This document shows, piece by piece, positions 32,333 to 43,399 of a DNA stretch of 64,000 nucleotides; the first letter of the stretch is position 1, and every line of letters begins with the position of its first letter. This DNA is from Patiria miniata (Eukaryota; Echinodermata; Asteroidea; Valvatida; Asterinidae). The translations under genes and the position numbers were made by a program. The notes below the pieces were generated by a model. That model was not told where the DNA came from and did no database searches. It worked only from the letters and a program-made list of their open reading frames with translations. Location of the stretch: NCBI RefSeq assembly GCF_015706575.1, contig NW_024037064.1:10331606-10395605 (forward strand). The letters are read 5' to 3'.

Positions 32333-32674
32333 TTAAGGCCAAAAAAAAAAAATACTTGGTCTCTGATCAGACCAAAGTTCTGGAATTGATGCGGCAACGC
32401 GGCTTTTTTGTTTTTCTTCTTTTTTTTTTTTTCAAGCTTGGATTGTACAGACAAGGTGGGGTACTATTTTTGCATTTGTTGGTGTCCTCATGTACATTGG
32501 TGTCCTCCATAATTTGCCTTGGACCCCTCGATCATTTGTCTTGGTGCAATTTCCCATTCCCTGGTGCTCCTTGGTACAAAAATTTGAGGAGGTGGGGCAA
32601 TAATGGCTTCTGTTGGAGCTACCGCGGAAAATTTGGGGGAAAAAAAGGATTGACGCGCATGATTAAAATCGATT
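32333..32674 (+). mobile_element. MITE family C, copy 1 (right end missing)
   Basis: Begins TTAAGGCCAAAAAAAAAAAA and runs through GGTCTCTGATCAGACC, GATGCGGCAACGCGGC and GGTGTCCTCATGTACATTGG to ATTAAAATCGAT, where similarity to the complete copy at 47442-47804 stops before the right terminal repeat. The translation over it is not a gene. Confidence 0.8.
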
Positions 32675-32849
32675 GGTTAATGATTGGTTATATTAACCAA
32701 TCTGTTTTTAGAGTGTAAAAATGGCAGATATTACAAATTTGGTATTTTATAAATTTCAGCTTTTCATTATTTGACCAAAGGCAATACAAGGAAAATACTT
32801 CAAATTAAATGAACATTAATTTATAATGCATTAATTTCCTGCAGATGTG

Positions 32850-33195
32850 AACATGCACAAGAGACCCCCGGATTGTGAAAGTGTACAGTTTGCAAGTGGA
32901 GTCGTTCGATAGATTGCTCGGAATTATTGGCACAGGGGGACAAGGTTGCATGTAAACTGAGGTGAGGTAACCATTTTCTTTGCAGGGCCACATGCACTTG
33001 TTCCCCCCCCCCCCCCTTGGATTGTGGCAGTTTGCAAGTGGAGTCATTCATTGGATTGTTCGGAATCATCGGCACAGGGGAACAAGGTTGCATGTTAACT
33101 CAGGTGAGGTAACCATTTTCTTCGCAGCTCAAGGCCACATGCACTTGTTCCCCAGGATTGTGACAGTTTGCAAGTGGAGTCGCTCGTTTTGTTCA
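32850..33195 (+). repeat. Three tandem units of about 130 bp
   Basis: Each unit has GGATTGTG, CAGTTTGCAAGTGGAGTC, CGGAAT(C/T)AT and ACAAGGTTGCATGT, and the first two end with GGTGAGGTAACCATTTTCTT and a GCAG. They mimic splice junctions but have no coding frame. One C run is at about 33005-33017. Confidence 0.7.
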
Positions 33196-33546
33196 GAGTA
33201 AGTCAAACCACGATTCTTGTATTTTTCATGTGCAAGCAAATTTGAATCTATCCTGATTCTATAAAGTTGAAGCAACTGCAGTTCATTATTATGTTATGTG
33301 AACCAATTAGCGCAGCAGTTTTTAGCAATTTTGTAATCAAATATCTCAATAAAAACCCTCAAATTTGCTTGTACATGTTTATGTTACTTGAACCATCCTG
33401 GAAAAATTTCAGTTTAAACGATGTTTTGGAAATAAGCACAAAAGTCAATTTGTTTGTCAGGATTTTGTTGAAATAAAGGAAAATTGGGAGAAAACATTCA
33501 AATCATTTATCAGCCCAAATTTTTAAAAATTACTTTATTGTTTTTG
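33196..33546. other. No gene seen
   Basis: AT-rich. A 69-residue ORF (33267-33476) has no motif. Confidence 0.35.
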
Positions 33547-34824
33547 CCCCTCAGCCGAGAGGCTCAAGCGGTATTGTCATCGCCTAGGGCGTCCGTCCGT
33601 CCGTTCTGACCAGGGACCACTTGTGGGGTACCTGTCCTTTGTTCGAGGTACCCCGCAAGTGAAATCTTTAGAAAATAGGGTACCCCGCAAGTGAAATCTT
33701 TAGAAATAGGGACAATGGGACAACAATGGAGGTACCCCGGAAGTCCATCTGGGAGGTACGCCCGTCTGTATGTAAGTGCGTCTGTCCGTCCGGGCAGCTT
33801 CGTTTCCAGATGATAACTTGAGTTAGAAATGTTGTTTGGGGTTGTAACTTCGGTAGGGGTTGCCCTTGGGAGTAGGCAAGTTGGGATTGGTTTTGAGGTC
33901 AAAAGTCAAAGGTCAAGGTCACCGTGGTGAGTTAAAGGTAAATGGTTTCCAGATGATAACTTGAGTTAGAAATGAGATTTTGGTGTCTAGCTTTGGTAAA
34001 GGGTTGCCCTTGGGAGTAGGCAATTTGGGATTGGTTTTGGGGTCAAAAGGTCAAAGGTCAAGGTCACCATGGTGAGTTTAAGGTAAATGGTTTCCAGATG
34101 ATAACTTGACTTAGAAATGAGATTTCGATGTCTAACTTTGGTAGGGGGTTGCCCTTGGGAGTAGGCAAGTCGGGATTGGTTTTTGGGTCAAAATGTCAAA
34201 GGTCAAGGTCACCATGGTGAGTTATAGGTAAATGGTTTCCGGATGATAACTTGAGTTAGAAATGAGATTTTGATGTCTAACTTTGGTAGGGGGTTGCCCT
34301 TGGGAGTAGGCAAGTTGGGATTGGTTTTGGGGTCAAAAGGTCAAAGGTCAAGGTCACCGTGGTGAGTTAAATGTAAATGGTTTCCGGATGATAACTTGAG
34401 TTAGAAATGAGATTTTGGTGTCTAACTAGAGGGTTGCCCTTGGGAGTAGGCAAGTTGGGATTGATTTTGGGGTCAAAGGTCAAGGTCACCGTGGTGAGTT
34501 AAATGTAAATGGTTTCCGGATGATACTTGAGTTAGAAATGAGATTTTGGTGTCTGACTCAGGTAGGGGGTTGCCCTTGGGTACAGGCAAGTTGGGATTGG
34601 TTTTGGGGTCAAAGGTCAAGGTCACCATGGTGAGTTAAATGTAAATTTTTCCGAATGATAACTTGAGTTAGAAATGAAATTTTGGTGTGTAACTTCGGTA
34701 GGGGGCTTCCCATTGATACAGGCATGTTGGGACTGGTTCTGGGGTCAAAGGCCAAAGGTCAAGGTCACCATGTTGAGTTAAAGATTAATGGTTTCCGCAT
34801 GATAACTTGACTCTGGCTGAGGGG
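33547..34824. mobile_element. TIR-flanked element with a 145-bp tandem array
   Basis: CCCCTCAGCCGAGAG near 33547 is inverted at 34812-34824 (CTCTGGCTGAGGGG). Inside are CGTCCGTCCGTCC repeats and, from 33809 to 34797, seven units of 131-145 bp, each with GATGATAACTTGAGTTAGAA, GGGTTGCCCTTGGGAGTAGG and TCAAAGGTCAAGGTCACC. It has no ORF. Similar CGTCCG plus AGGTCA-rich elements are widespread in invertebrate genomes, to my knowledge as uncharacterised repeats. Confidence 0.75.
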
Positions 34825-35017
34825 TTTCAACAGCAACGCTGTTATTTTTTTAATTGGACAACATTTTGATTAATGTTTTACTTAAACAATAAGAATGTCC
34901 AGGGTGGTTGAAATATGTGTTTGTGATGTACTGGTTGGTGGTGGGTGTGTGCTTCGTATTGTGTTGGGTGTAGGTGGTGGTTTGTGTGGGGTGTAGGTGG
35001 TGGTTTCTCCACAGGTC

Positions 35018-35162
35018 GTCGGAGTTGGACTGGTGCCCGGTTGAGTTGCGGGGTAAACCCAGTTAATCGGAGTTGAACTGGTGCGCGGTTGAGGTGCGGG
35101 GTAAACCCAGTTAATCGGGGTTGGACTGGTGCCCGATTGAGGTGCGAGGCAAACCCAGTTCC
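35018..35162. repeat. Tandem repeat, about 57-bp period, 2.5 copies
   Basis: Units of GGAGTTGGACTGGTGCCCGG, then TTGAGGTGCGGGGTAAACCC, then AGTTAATC. GC-richer than the surroundings. The long minus-strand frame across it is a by-product of the 57-bp (multiple of three) period. Confidence 0.75.
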
Positions 35163-35258
35163 AAGGGGCGGGTTGCGTCCGCGTGGAAGGTCCGCCTTTC
35201 ACGAGGGGACGTGGGTCCTACGCAGCGGCCTGGAAACCCTAGGATGCCGTGCCATAAA

Positions 35259-35431
35259 CAGGGGTGTGAAATCTCAGCTTTAAAGCTGATTTCAGCTTTC
35301 TTTGTTTTAGATTTCAGCTTTTCTCCCTCACTTGCTGTGCACAAAAGTATAGGAATTTTCCAAAGTTCAGCTTTTTTACACCTTTTTCAGCTGTTTTCAG
35401 CTATTTTGATCAGTGGTCACTCACACCCCTG
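35259..35431. mobile_element. Small hAT-like MITE
   Basis: A 173-bp element with terminal CAGGGGTGTGA and TCACACCCCTG, flanked on both sides by CATAAA (35253-35258 and 35432-35437) as a probable target duplication. The interior holds repeated TTTCAGCTTT words. The CAGGGGTGTG terminus fits hAT, although hAT duplications are usually 8 bp and only 6 bp match here. Confidence 0.75.
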
Positions 35432-36290
35432 CATAAAGGAGTAGGTAGTGCGTCCCTCTTTATAGGGGCGTGGCCCCGTATTCACAGCCGGCAAACGCTG
35501 CTACTTCCTCAGAACCCATGAACCTGTAATGGGGGATGGACTGAGGGGGGCACGCATATAGGTTAGGGTACTCTCCTGATCCTTCAGGGTTGGGGGGGGG
35601 GGGTGTACCGGACAGTCGGCAACTGTGCATGGCCCTCCGGGGCCGGCCTTTTGCACAGCAATGGACCTGACGATACTGAAAGCGTGTTTGGGGCTGGTAT
35701 CCTGGGACCTTCACGTGGTGGCCCTGTTTAAACTAATCTTACCAGGATGTGCTTCCAGAAGGTTTACATCTAAAAACATTAAGGTAAGATTTTAAGAAGG
35801 AATTACTCGTCAAATTTGAAATTATGCAACTTTTGAAAAATAATTCTCAACAAACATCAAAATTATTGCTGATCAGTCAAAATAGACTTCAATTCTGACC
35901 AAACAATAGTTCCATTTGTTTCTTGAATTAATTGTCCATCAAGCAAACTAATAGTTTTTCGGGGGAAAGATTTTAAAACCTTTTTAACAATGGAAAACAT
36001 TTGCCTCCTCTTTTTCTGACTGGAATTCAGAGTAGCTAAACAAAGGCCTTTTGTTGAAATTGAAATTGATTCCACCTCTCAAAATTTCACTCCAGTTTTA
36101 ACTCGACATTCTGAATCTAGCTTTAAAATTCTGGGCACACTAAAGAGAACAAAACAGTAAAACACAAAACAATTGAAATTGCTTTTGTGTTTCTAATCAA
36201 CAAAACAACATTGGAAATACGAAATTTTTGGACAAGATTTGTGTAAAAAATGTACCTTGAAAACTTGAATGATTATTTTGTTTTGTTTTT
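35432..36290. other. No gene seen
   Basis: Non-coding. A possible donor (CATTAAG|GTAAGAT at about 35782) could belong to the plus-strand transcript proposed for 37.6-42.1 kb, but no acceptor or frame supports it. Confidence 0.3.
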
Positions 36291-36351
36291 GATTACACTG
36301 CAAGGTACAACCTACCATGGATGAGAAGCTTACTGGAGAGAAGAGGGAAAG

Positions 36352-36606
36352 CATGGGCGTCGCGAGGGGGGGGGGGGCACTTGCTCCCCCCCCCCCAAAA
36401 AAGCAAAAACAAAAAGGAAGAAAGAATAAGAAAAAGAGGCGCGAAGACAAAGTGGTGTAAATTTAATGAGTTTGGGGGGGGGGAAATGTCACTGCCCCCC
36501 CCCCCCTCTGAAACTGATAAAATCGAGAATGTGTTGAGAAATACAAGCATTTTTTGGCAAAACAATTTTTTGCCCCCCACTAGAAAAAATCCTGGCGACG
36601 CCCATG
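36352..36606. mobile_element. MITE family D, copy 1
   Basis: 255 bp, termini CATGGGCGTCGCGAGG and CCTGGCGACGCCCATG, flanked by 8-bp duplications AGGGAAAG (36344-36351 and 36607-36614). C and G runs inside. An 8-bp target duplication points to hAT (or another 8-bp family). Confidence 0.9.
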
Positions 36607-36971
36607 AGGGAAAGTAGCGATGAACCAACAACTTCAGGGGAATCCAATCGTCCAATCCAAGGTGAGCATTTGATTGCAACTGATCCATTATAGACAGCAA
36701 AAGGAATGGAGAAACATCTTCAAAACGGCTGAAATTACGATTGGACATTTGTCTGTGAACAAATTGAATTCTGTACTTTGAAGTGCATTCTAAGTTAATG
36801 GCTTTTGATGCTCTGCATGAGACGGTTTAAAATATATTTTGTCAGGTCAGTTTGTTTAAAAATGCATCAGTAAATTGAACAGTTTCAAAACTGAACGCTT
36901 TTCAGTTTAATTGATTAATTTAAAGAAGAAATTCCACGATTTGCCACTGGATAATGTGAGAAGAGGGAAAG

Positions 36972-37219
36972 CATGGGCGTCGCGAGGGGGGGGGGCACTT
37001 GCTCCCCCCCCCCCCAAAAGCAAAAACAAAAAGGAAGAAAGAATAAGAAAAAGAGGCGCGAAGACAAAGTGGTGTAAATTTAATGAGTTTGGGGGGGGGA
37101 AATGTCACTGCCCCCCCCCTCTGAAACTGATAAAATCGAGAATGTGTTGAGAAATACAAGCATTTTTTGGCAAAACAATTTTTTGCCCCCCACTAGAAAA
37201 AATCCTGGCAACGCCCATG
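36972..37219. mobile_element. MITE family D, copy 2 (co-duplicated)
   Basis: Same termini and the same AGGGAAAG flanks (36964-36971 and 37220-37227) as copy 1, and almost identical inside apart from homopolymer length. Identical insertion point and duplication show it was copied with the host unit and did not insert independently. Confidence 0.9.
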
Positions 37220-37589
37220 AGGGAAAGTAGCGATGAACCAACAACTTCAGGGGAATCCAATCGTCCAATCCAAGGTGAGCATTTGATTGCAACTGATCCA
37301 TTATAGACAGCAAAAGGAATGGAGAAACATCTTCAAAATGGCTGAAATTACAATTGGACATTTGTCTGTGAACAAATCAAATTCTGTACTTTGAAGTGCA
37401 TTCTAAATTAATGGCTTTTGATGCTTTGCTTGGGAAATTGATTTTGTCAGGTCAGTTTGTTTCAAAAGGCAATCGCAAATTGAACAGTTTCAAAACTAAA
37501 CAATTTCCAGTTTGAATTGATTAATTGTCACAGAATTCAACAATTTGCCACTGGATAATGTTGTTTTGCAAGTTATTTTGTTATTGCAG

Positions 37590-37671
37590 TTTAAACCCCT
37601 CCCCCTCCCCACTGGAGATGAGAGGCTGTAGAGGAATTTGTTGTGGTGACAATGAATCATTCTAATCAAAG
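37590..37671 (+). other. Candidate exon of a plus-strand transcript
   Basis: 82 nt between TTGTTATTGCAG and AAAG|GTGAGC. No clear reading frame. It is kept as a candidate non-coding exon because the same donor is preserved in two tandem copies upstream. Confidence 0.35.
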
Positions 37672-37770
37672 GTGAGCAAAACATCTGACTGAAGATGATC
37701 AATTCAAGACAGCAAAGGGAACGGATAAACCTAAGAAAAGGCTGAAATTATGATTGCACATTTGCCAATT

Positions 37771-39391
37771 CAGAGGTCCTTGTCAGAGCTAAAATACATA
37801 CTCAAGTCGGATTTTGTACTTTTTTACATGCATTTTGACTTTTGAAAATTATTCTTGACGTGATCGATGGCTCAAAATTGGTATTGGGATGCATTTTGGC
37901 ATTTTTTTTTTAAATTCCCCTGTTTGTAATGAAAATACTTTTTTTGTTATTCTCAGCCCTGATCATTTATTTCCTTCAGATATCAAACATGAATTTCTTG
38001 TTTTTCTTTCCTTCCTTTCCTGATAGTCAGTATGGGCTCTGAGAAACACGCAGGAGACAAGGTCTGCCGCAGTCATTGTTAGCAAGAACTACCAGTTTAA
38101 TAAGGTCTCTGATTTTGCACTTGTGCTTTGAAATCAAGTAGCAATTGTAGTTGACTTCCAAGGTAGAGAGTAGACTCTCTGCTGTAGTCACAAAAATTTA
38201 CACGTGTATTTGAAGGACAGTTTTGCAAGTTGTAAACATATTTTTCAAACTACAAATGATTCGCTGATTGTGCATATGCCCTGAAAGTATCCACTGGTTC
38301 CACCTCAGAAATTGCTTTCAAATGTGGTCATCCGATTATAGTCTCCATAATCTCTTGAGATCAATTCAAGTCTGCATGTCCTCTTGATAGTAACTACAAC
38401 ATTGATGTCTTATTTCTTCTTTGTAATTGAGATGTTCTCAAATTCTGAAATTGTCTGATGATCCACTATTCTAAGACCCCACTGTTCTCAATCAAATTCA
38501 AGTTGACTTGACTCTGATATGCCTTTTTGTTTCTATCTCACATCTCCCTCTGCAGGTGGACTACACAGACAGCACGATAGCCTTGCAGAGGAGAGCGTTT
38601 CTCACGAGTGGATTTACAACTGACTGACCAATCAACCTTCATCAGAACTTTTTGAAGTAGTGGTGGTGGGAAAGTGGTGGGAAAGCTAGGTTTTCAGGTA
38701 TGAAATGGAATGTCGTTCTAGTTATGACTAGTTAAATGTTTGGTATTTTGTAAATATTGTATTTTCTCCAAGATGTTTGATACTTGTGTAACGGCAAAAA
38801 ATGGCTCAATAAGAAAAAATCCTGGTTGAAATTATTATGTCGCAATATACTTCTGGAAAATGGGACCAGGAAAAAATGGAATCAAGGAAATTAAATAGAC
38901 TTCTCAAATTTTTTATTTAGTCTGATAAAAAGGAGATCATTCACACACATAAAACCAATTTGTATCATTAAAAGAAGCAGTCTTCTTAAATACTTAAAAG
39001 AAATCTCAATTTGGATCAAATAATGAATAAAAAACTCAAAAGGAATTTGCGAAGGAGAAAAATAAAACTTTGCCAAGGATAAAAATAATAAACAATTGGA
39101 TAACATTTTTGGAGAATGAGAGAAAAACTAAGGTATAAAAAAAGGACAGCAGGAAAAAAGTGAAAAGCCACGCAGCATTATTGGAAAATGACTGTAAAAG
39201 CACAGCAATGATCTACAAACCAATGACTCCACAAGCAGACAAACCCAAGCAGGAAACAACTCCAGTTAGGAGGAACTTATAATGAAATACTGTGAACTAT
39301 AAACTGCTGGTCTGCTGGCTACAACTAAAACATGGCTTGTAGGGCTGTCCATTTTCAAATAATTTAGTATTTGATGATTTCAAAACTGCAC
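37771..39391. other. Mostly non-coding
   Basis: Apart from the candidate exon at 38556 nothing coding is seen. 38900-39200 is very A-rich. Confidence 0.3.
38556..38697 (+). other. Candidate exon of a plus-strand transcript
   Basis: Bounded by CTCCCTCTGCAG and TTTTCAG|GTATGA. It contains stops in the obvious frames, so it would be untranslated. It sits in line with the candidate exons at 37590 and 40362. Confidence 0.3.
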
Positions 39392-39733
39392 TTAACTAAA
39401 TGTTTGAATATTAGAAACTTGCCGATCAAGTGTGACACATGCAAGCTGCAGCTGCCTTCCTAGCTGGTCAACAATTGCATATAAAGCATGCTGGTTACAA
39501 ATGACATGCGTTGATGGTATTGTCTCCTTTTCTTTGTCTGTGGCATCCATAGGGAGGTTGCTGACAGCCAGGTGATGACCAGCATCTTTCACCAGTAGTC
39601 TCCTGGTCTTCCACTGCATCTCCAATTTCTTGCCACCACAGACGGATGTTTCAGTGACGTAGTTTTGCTCCAACCTCTCTGCCATCTGCCATGCGATGGG
39701 CGCTAGAGCACATCCCGTTGAGGAAGTCGGTAG
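39392..39733 (-). CDS. Orphan 3'-terminal coding exon, family not recognised
   Basis: On the minus strand a pyrimidine-rich acceptor (TTCCTCCACCCCTAG) opens a 342-nt frame in phase 0: about 113 residues ending NIQTFSN and stop. The composition is convincingly protein-like (ALAPIAWQMAERLEQNYV, then MQWKTRRLLVKDAGHHLAV, then NQHALYAIVDQLGRQLQLA). The first ATG at 39685 is probably not the start because the frame continues to the acceptor. No upstream exon on this strand was found within several kb. It could be a real last exon of a gene extending rightwards or a retained fragment of one. Confidence 0.4.
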   Translation of the reverse strand, partial: LPTSSTGCALAPIAWQMAERLEQNYVTETSVCGGKKLEMQWKTRRLLVKDAGHHLAVSNLPMDATDKEKETIPSTHVICNQHALYAIVDQLGRQLQLACVTLDRQVSNIQTFS

Positions 39734-40361
39734 CTAGGGGTGGAGGAACAAAGCTCAAGTTAACAACGCTGATGTTTAATGGTAGCTACTAGAGATCCTG
39801 GATGCTGACTCTGCCTAGGTAGGTGATGTTGAATACGATAGAAATCACTAGGGAAAAGTTCTATATGAACAGCATGTGAAGTGACAGTCTTTAAAAAGAG
39901 AAGTGGTTCTGATGATTTGAAGATTTAGTCAGTGATCTGTGACTGTCATCAGGAGAATGCCTAAACCTAAAGACAGGTGATCATTACTATAACCTGCTTC
40001 TTGTGATGACAACCTTTGCAGACAATCAAAATTTCTCTTGTATTCACTGAAAAAGTGATTACTCCAGTGAATTGGCCTATGACATGATTTCATTCATTAA
40101 CATTCCCTGGTGGGGCTCCTGTAGATATTTTTTATTATAGCACGTTAGACAGCTCTATGAACACAAAGATCAATCATAGACTGTTCTGTAACTTTCCATT
40201 CTGTTTGTTGCATCTATAAAATTTCGCTTGCCTCTTAAAATCAGTCATTGATTCCAGATAGAAAATCATCTGAAGTCAAACATTGTCTTCACCCTAGCGA
40301 GTATTTTTTGCCACCATAACTAATCTATATTGCTTTTCTTGTACATTCTTTGATAAGACAG

Positions 40362-42121
40362 GACCTGAGAGACTTTGTCCTTCTTGCAAGTCATCGGAAG
40401 CCTGCTATCAGAACCACAAGAAGAGGAACACATGTTTCAGGTACATTTGTAAGCTAAGAACTTGTTTAATATACTTGAGTTCATGTACTTGCTTTTGTGT
40501 GAATTATGGGTTGATAATAAATTCATACTAAAATTTTGCTGTAGATGTGTACGCAAAGGAAGCTACAATTCTAAATTCTATCTTCAAAACTCCTCCCTAC
40601 ATATAGTCGATCTCCCAAATCAGTGGAGCCTCAAAAGCTACAAAAGCCTGCACACAAGTAATCATAAACTGCATGTATACAAGTATATGCTATTTATATT
40701 CAATTTTCCTTTTTTATTTTCTTTTTCAATTTGAATTGCAGGTTTTCCTGCTTTTACCAAGAAGACGTTGCTCTTGATGCTGGAATGCCCTGAAACTGCA
40801 CCACTTTGTGATGACATCAAACATCAGAGAAACTACATCCAAGGTGCCTTGGGCCTATTTAGAATGTACTAGGCTGTTAAATGAGAAAAAAGTTATATGG
40901 GCAATTCCATGCTGGTGGAGACACAAGACCAAACAATTATTTCACGGTTTGCTCAAGTTTGATTTGCTGAAGTGACACAATATAGCTTGGCGTTTTTAAA
41001 ACTGAATAGTTTCGTCCCATGCGCGCACTATTTTGTGAGTTACGGTACACCATCACATCAAAGTCTGCAATGACGTCATGATGACTTATGGATGCACTGG
41101 TAAGGAATTTTGAATTTTAATAGTCTTTTGCTATCTATTCATTAATATTTTCTCTCAATATTTTGTTACCATTTTTTAGGGTGTCTTTGTGAAAATGGAT
41201 ATTATTTTTAAGTTGCTAATTTTCGTCAGACTTTGCTTGTAAAATGAGATACAAATTTAGTTATTTATAATTAACCAAAACAGATCTTTTTTTCTTTGTA
41301 AATACATGTACCTACATTTTTTGCCTAATGAATAATTATGTTAAAAGTTTCTTAGCTTGAGTTCTGATAAGAATATTAGCATTTTGTTTACATTGTAGTT
41401 CTAATGCTTAGGCCAGCCATGAAATATTGTAATGTCGGCCACATGTAATGTCATGCAGTCACAATCTCTTAGCGTAACGTAATGCCAGTCACATTGCACA
41501 GTCCGTAGTTGAAGAAAATACAAGTACACACGTTATTTGAGTCCATACACATACAAATAGTCAACTCTTTGAACCAAAATGCAACTGAGTGCCAAGCCAC
41601 TGTCTGAGCAACATATATGACTATATTTTTCACAAAACAAGTCTTTTTAAAATTTTATTTGGAAATCTGTAATCCTTTGATAAAATGTAAAATATATTTG
41701 TTTTGCTTTTGGGCACAAGTGGTCTATCATTGTCCATTCTGATGGGGTAGGGTGGGGTGGGGGAAGTCTTCCCTGTGAGAACTGAATTATTGTTTGGCAC
41801 CAAATAGTTTGATATTCATAATTCCCTGTTTATTACTAAACATTGGCTAACTTATCTTGTTCGTTTTGTTGTTGGTTCATTTGATAACTTTGGTATTGCT
41901 AGAAAAATATCAAGTAAAATTGTGTTAATGTAAACATGTACAAAATATTGATAATTCTGTTGAATATTTTCTATTTTTCAGGAAAGATGTACAGCCATAT
42001 TGCAACTTACAGCAGCACAGAGAAAGACACAGCAGAAACAAAACTTGGAAGAAAAGGATTGTATGAAGACCACAAGAGGAATAGACAGAAAAGAACAGAA
42101 CATGAGGAGTTTCATAAGTGA
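40362..42121 (+). CDS. Possible three-exon gene end, product not recognised
   Basis: Exons 40362-40440 (GATAAGACAG|, TTTCAG|GTACAT), 40742-40843 (GAATTGCAG|, CCAAG|GTGCCT) and 41982-42121 (CTATTTTTCAG|) connect in phase 1 to an open frame of about 106 codons (FPAFTKKTLLLMLECPE, then GKMYSHIATYSSTEKD, ending TEHEEFHK) with AATAAA at 42127-42132 just after the stop. Exon 1 has two open frames, and the other (LCPSCKSSEACYQ) stops soon after the first splice. No family is recognised. The last exon lies inside the TIR element at 40894-43399, so it may be an exonised or transposon-borne exon. It could equally be a long non-coding RNA. Confidence 0.3.
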
Positions 42122-43399
42122 GCAGGAATAAAACTATGAGAACAAGCAGTTAAAATTGAGCATGGAATTTGTTTAGCATGTGTATTAATTATGCAAGTTT
42201 ATTCACACAACTTTAATATTATTAATATTGTTTAACACGTTGAGACCTCAAATTGTTAGTAATAAAGAAATATGTATTAATTATGCAAGTCTATTTACAC
42301 ACTTTTTATTGGAGACAACTTAAATATTTATTCTGTTCACTTTGCAATAATTTACTTTTAGGTGTTGATGGTATATACACGTAGGTTTTTATGTCTGTGA
42401 TTTTCTTAAATTCTAAAACACTCTGAGTTTGGATATTGAAAAATTATTTTGGTCTTTGCATACAGTCACTGTTGAAAACTATAAAGAAATAAACCTGAAT
42501 ATGAACAGAAAGTTTTTGATACACATTGTCTCATTTCTCAATTATCATGATTAATACAAACTTTCATTTTACATCTCTGTACATGTAAACACTGTTATAC
42601 TGGCTATGACATGTATGATAAATAAAATGACATCATTGAGCCTTTAACATGAAGAGAAATTTCAAATTTGATCTATCATTTGTTTCCTGTGTTGTTTTTT
42701 ATGTAATGTCGGTCACAATAAAGAAAGAGTTCTGTAAGCGAAGGACAGAAAAGATCAATGCGTCTACAGGTTGAAAAATGTAAAGACACTTCATCCCGAA
42801 AAAAATGATGCGTATTGGAATTTATATGATGCGGCTGATTAGTGTACGCAAACATAATGGCGTGTTCAAATTCCAGTTTTTCGCATGGCGTCTCTGTGTA
42901 TACCTATTGATCTGAGAAAATCGGGTCATAATTTCTTGTCACAAAAATCTCCAAATTCATTGTGAAAAATTCACTCTTTAGCTTCTAATTGCAATCAGAC
43001 ATTATGTCGTGTACATCATAAAATTAAGAATTAGAGGTGGTTATCATTTTTCTTTGAGAAAAATTTGAATTAAAACCTATGCCACTTTATCGATTCACGT
43101 ACGAGAAGAATTGAAGTGATGGCGTCACGCGTAAAATTGTTCTGAAAAATTCAATCTTTTACTTCTAATTGCAATCAGACGTTATGTCTTGTACATCATC
43201 AAATTAAGAATGAGAGGTGGTTATCATTTTTCTTTAAGAGAAAAATTTGAATTAAAACCTATGCCACTTTATCGATTAGCGTACGAGAAGAATTGAAGTG
43301 ATGGCGTCACGCGTAAAATTGTTCTGATTCGTGATACTGATGCGAATTTGAAACCTGCCGAAACTCTCTAATGTCTGTCACCATGGAATTGCCCATATA
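40894..43399. mobile_element. 2.5-kb TIR element
   Basis: A perfect 18-bp terminal inverted repeat, TATATGGGCAATTCCATG at 40894-40911 and its complement at 43382-43399. The outermost TATA could be a 4-bp target duplication. The right end carries a 180-bp tandem duplication. No transposase was recognised, so it is non-autonomous or a pair of solo ends. Family unknown. Confidence 0.65.
42960..43330. repeat. 180-bp tandem duplication (subterminal)
   Basis: Two units of about 180 bp share TTCTAATTGCAATCAGAC, AGAGGTGGTTATCATTTTTC, ATGCCACTTTATCGATT and GTGATGGCGTCACGCGTAAA. They differ by a few substitutions and a short indel. Confidence 0.9.

Larger units (their letters stand above)
36300..37770 (+). 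repeat. Three tandem copies of an exon-like unit
   Basis: Units start near 36300, 36920 and 37540. Shared parts are TTTGCCACTGGATAATGT, CCAATCCAAGGTGAGCATTT (donor-like) and AGACAGCAAAAGGAA. Copies 1 and 2 each carry the MITE described separately, while copy 3 keeps the uninterrupted site and has the best exon outline (TTATTGCAG|, 37590-37671, AAAG|GTGAGC). Confidence 0.75.

Noticed and set aside
32805-33093. Short ORFs on the minus strand
   Set aside because: They fall in the 130-bp tandem repeat and its C runs. No motif.
34882-35202. Pro/Thr-rich ORF on the minus strand
   Set aside because: Arises from a 57-bp tandem repeat and GT-rich low complexity.
36293-37361. ORFs of 80-150 codons on both strands
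   Set aside because: They run through the MITE and homopolymers and repeat between the tandem units.
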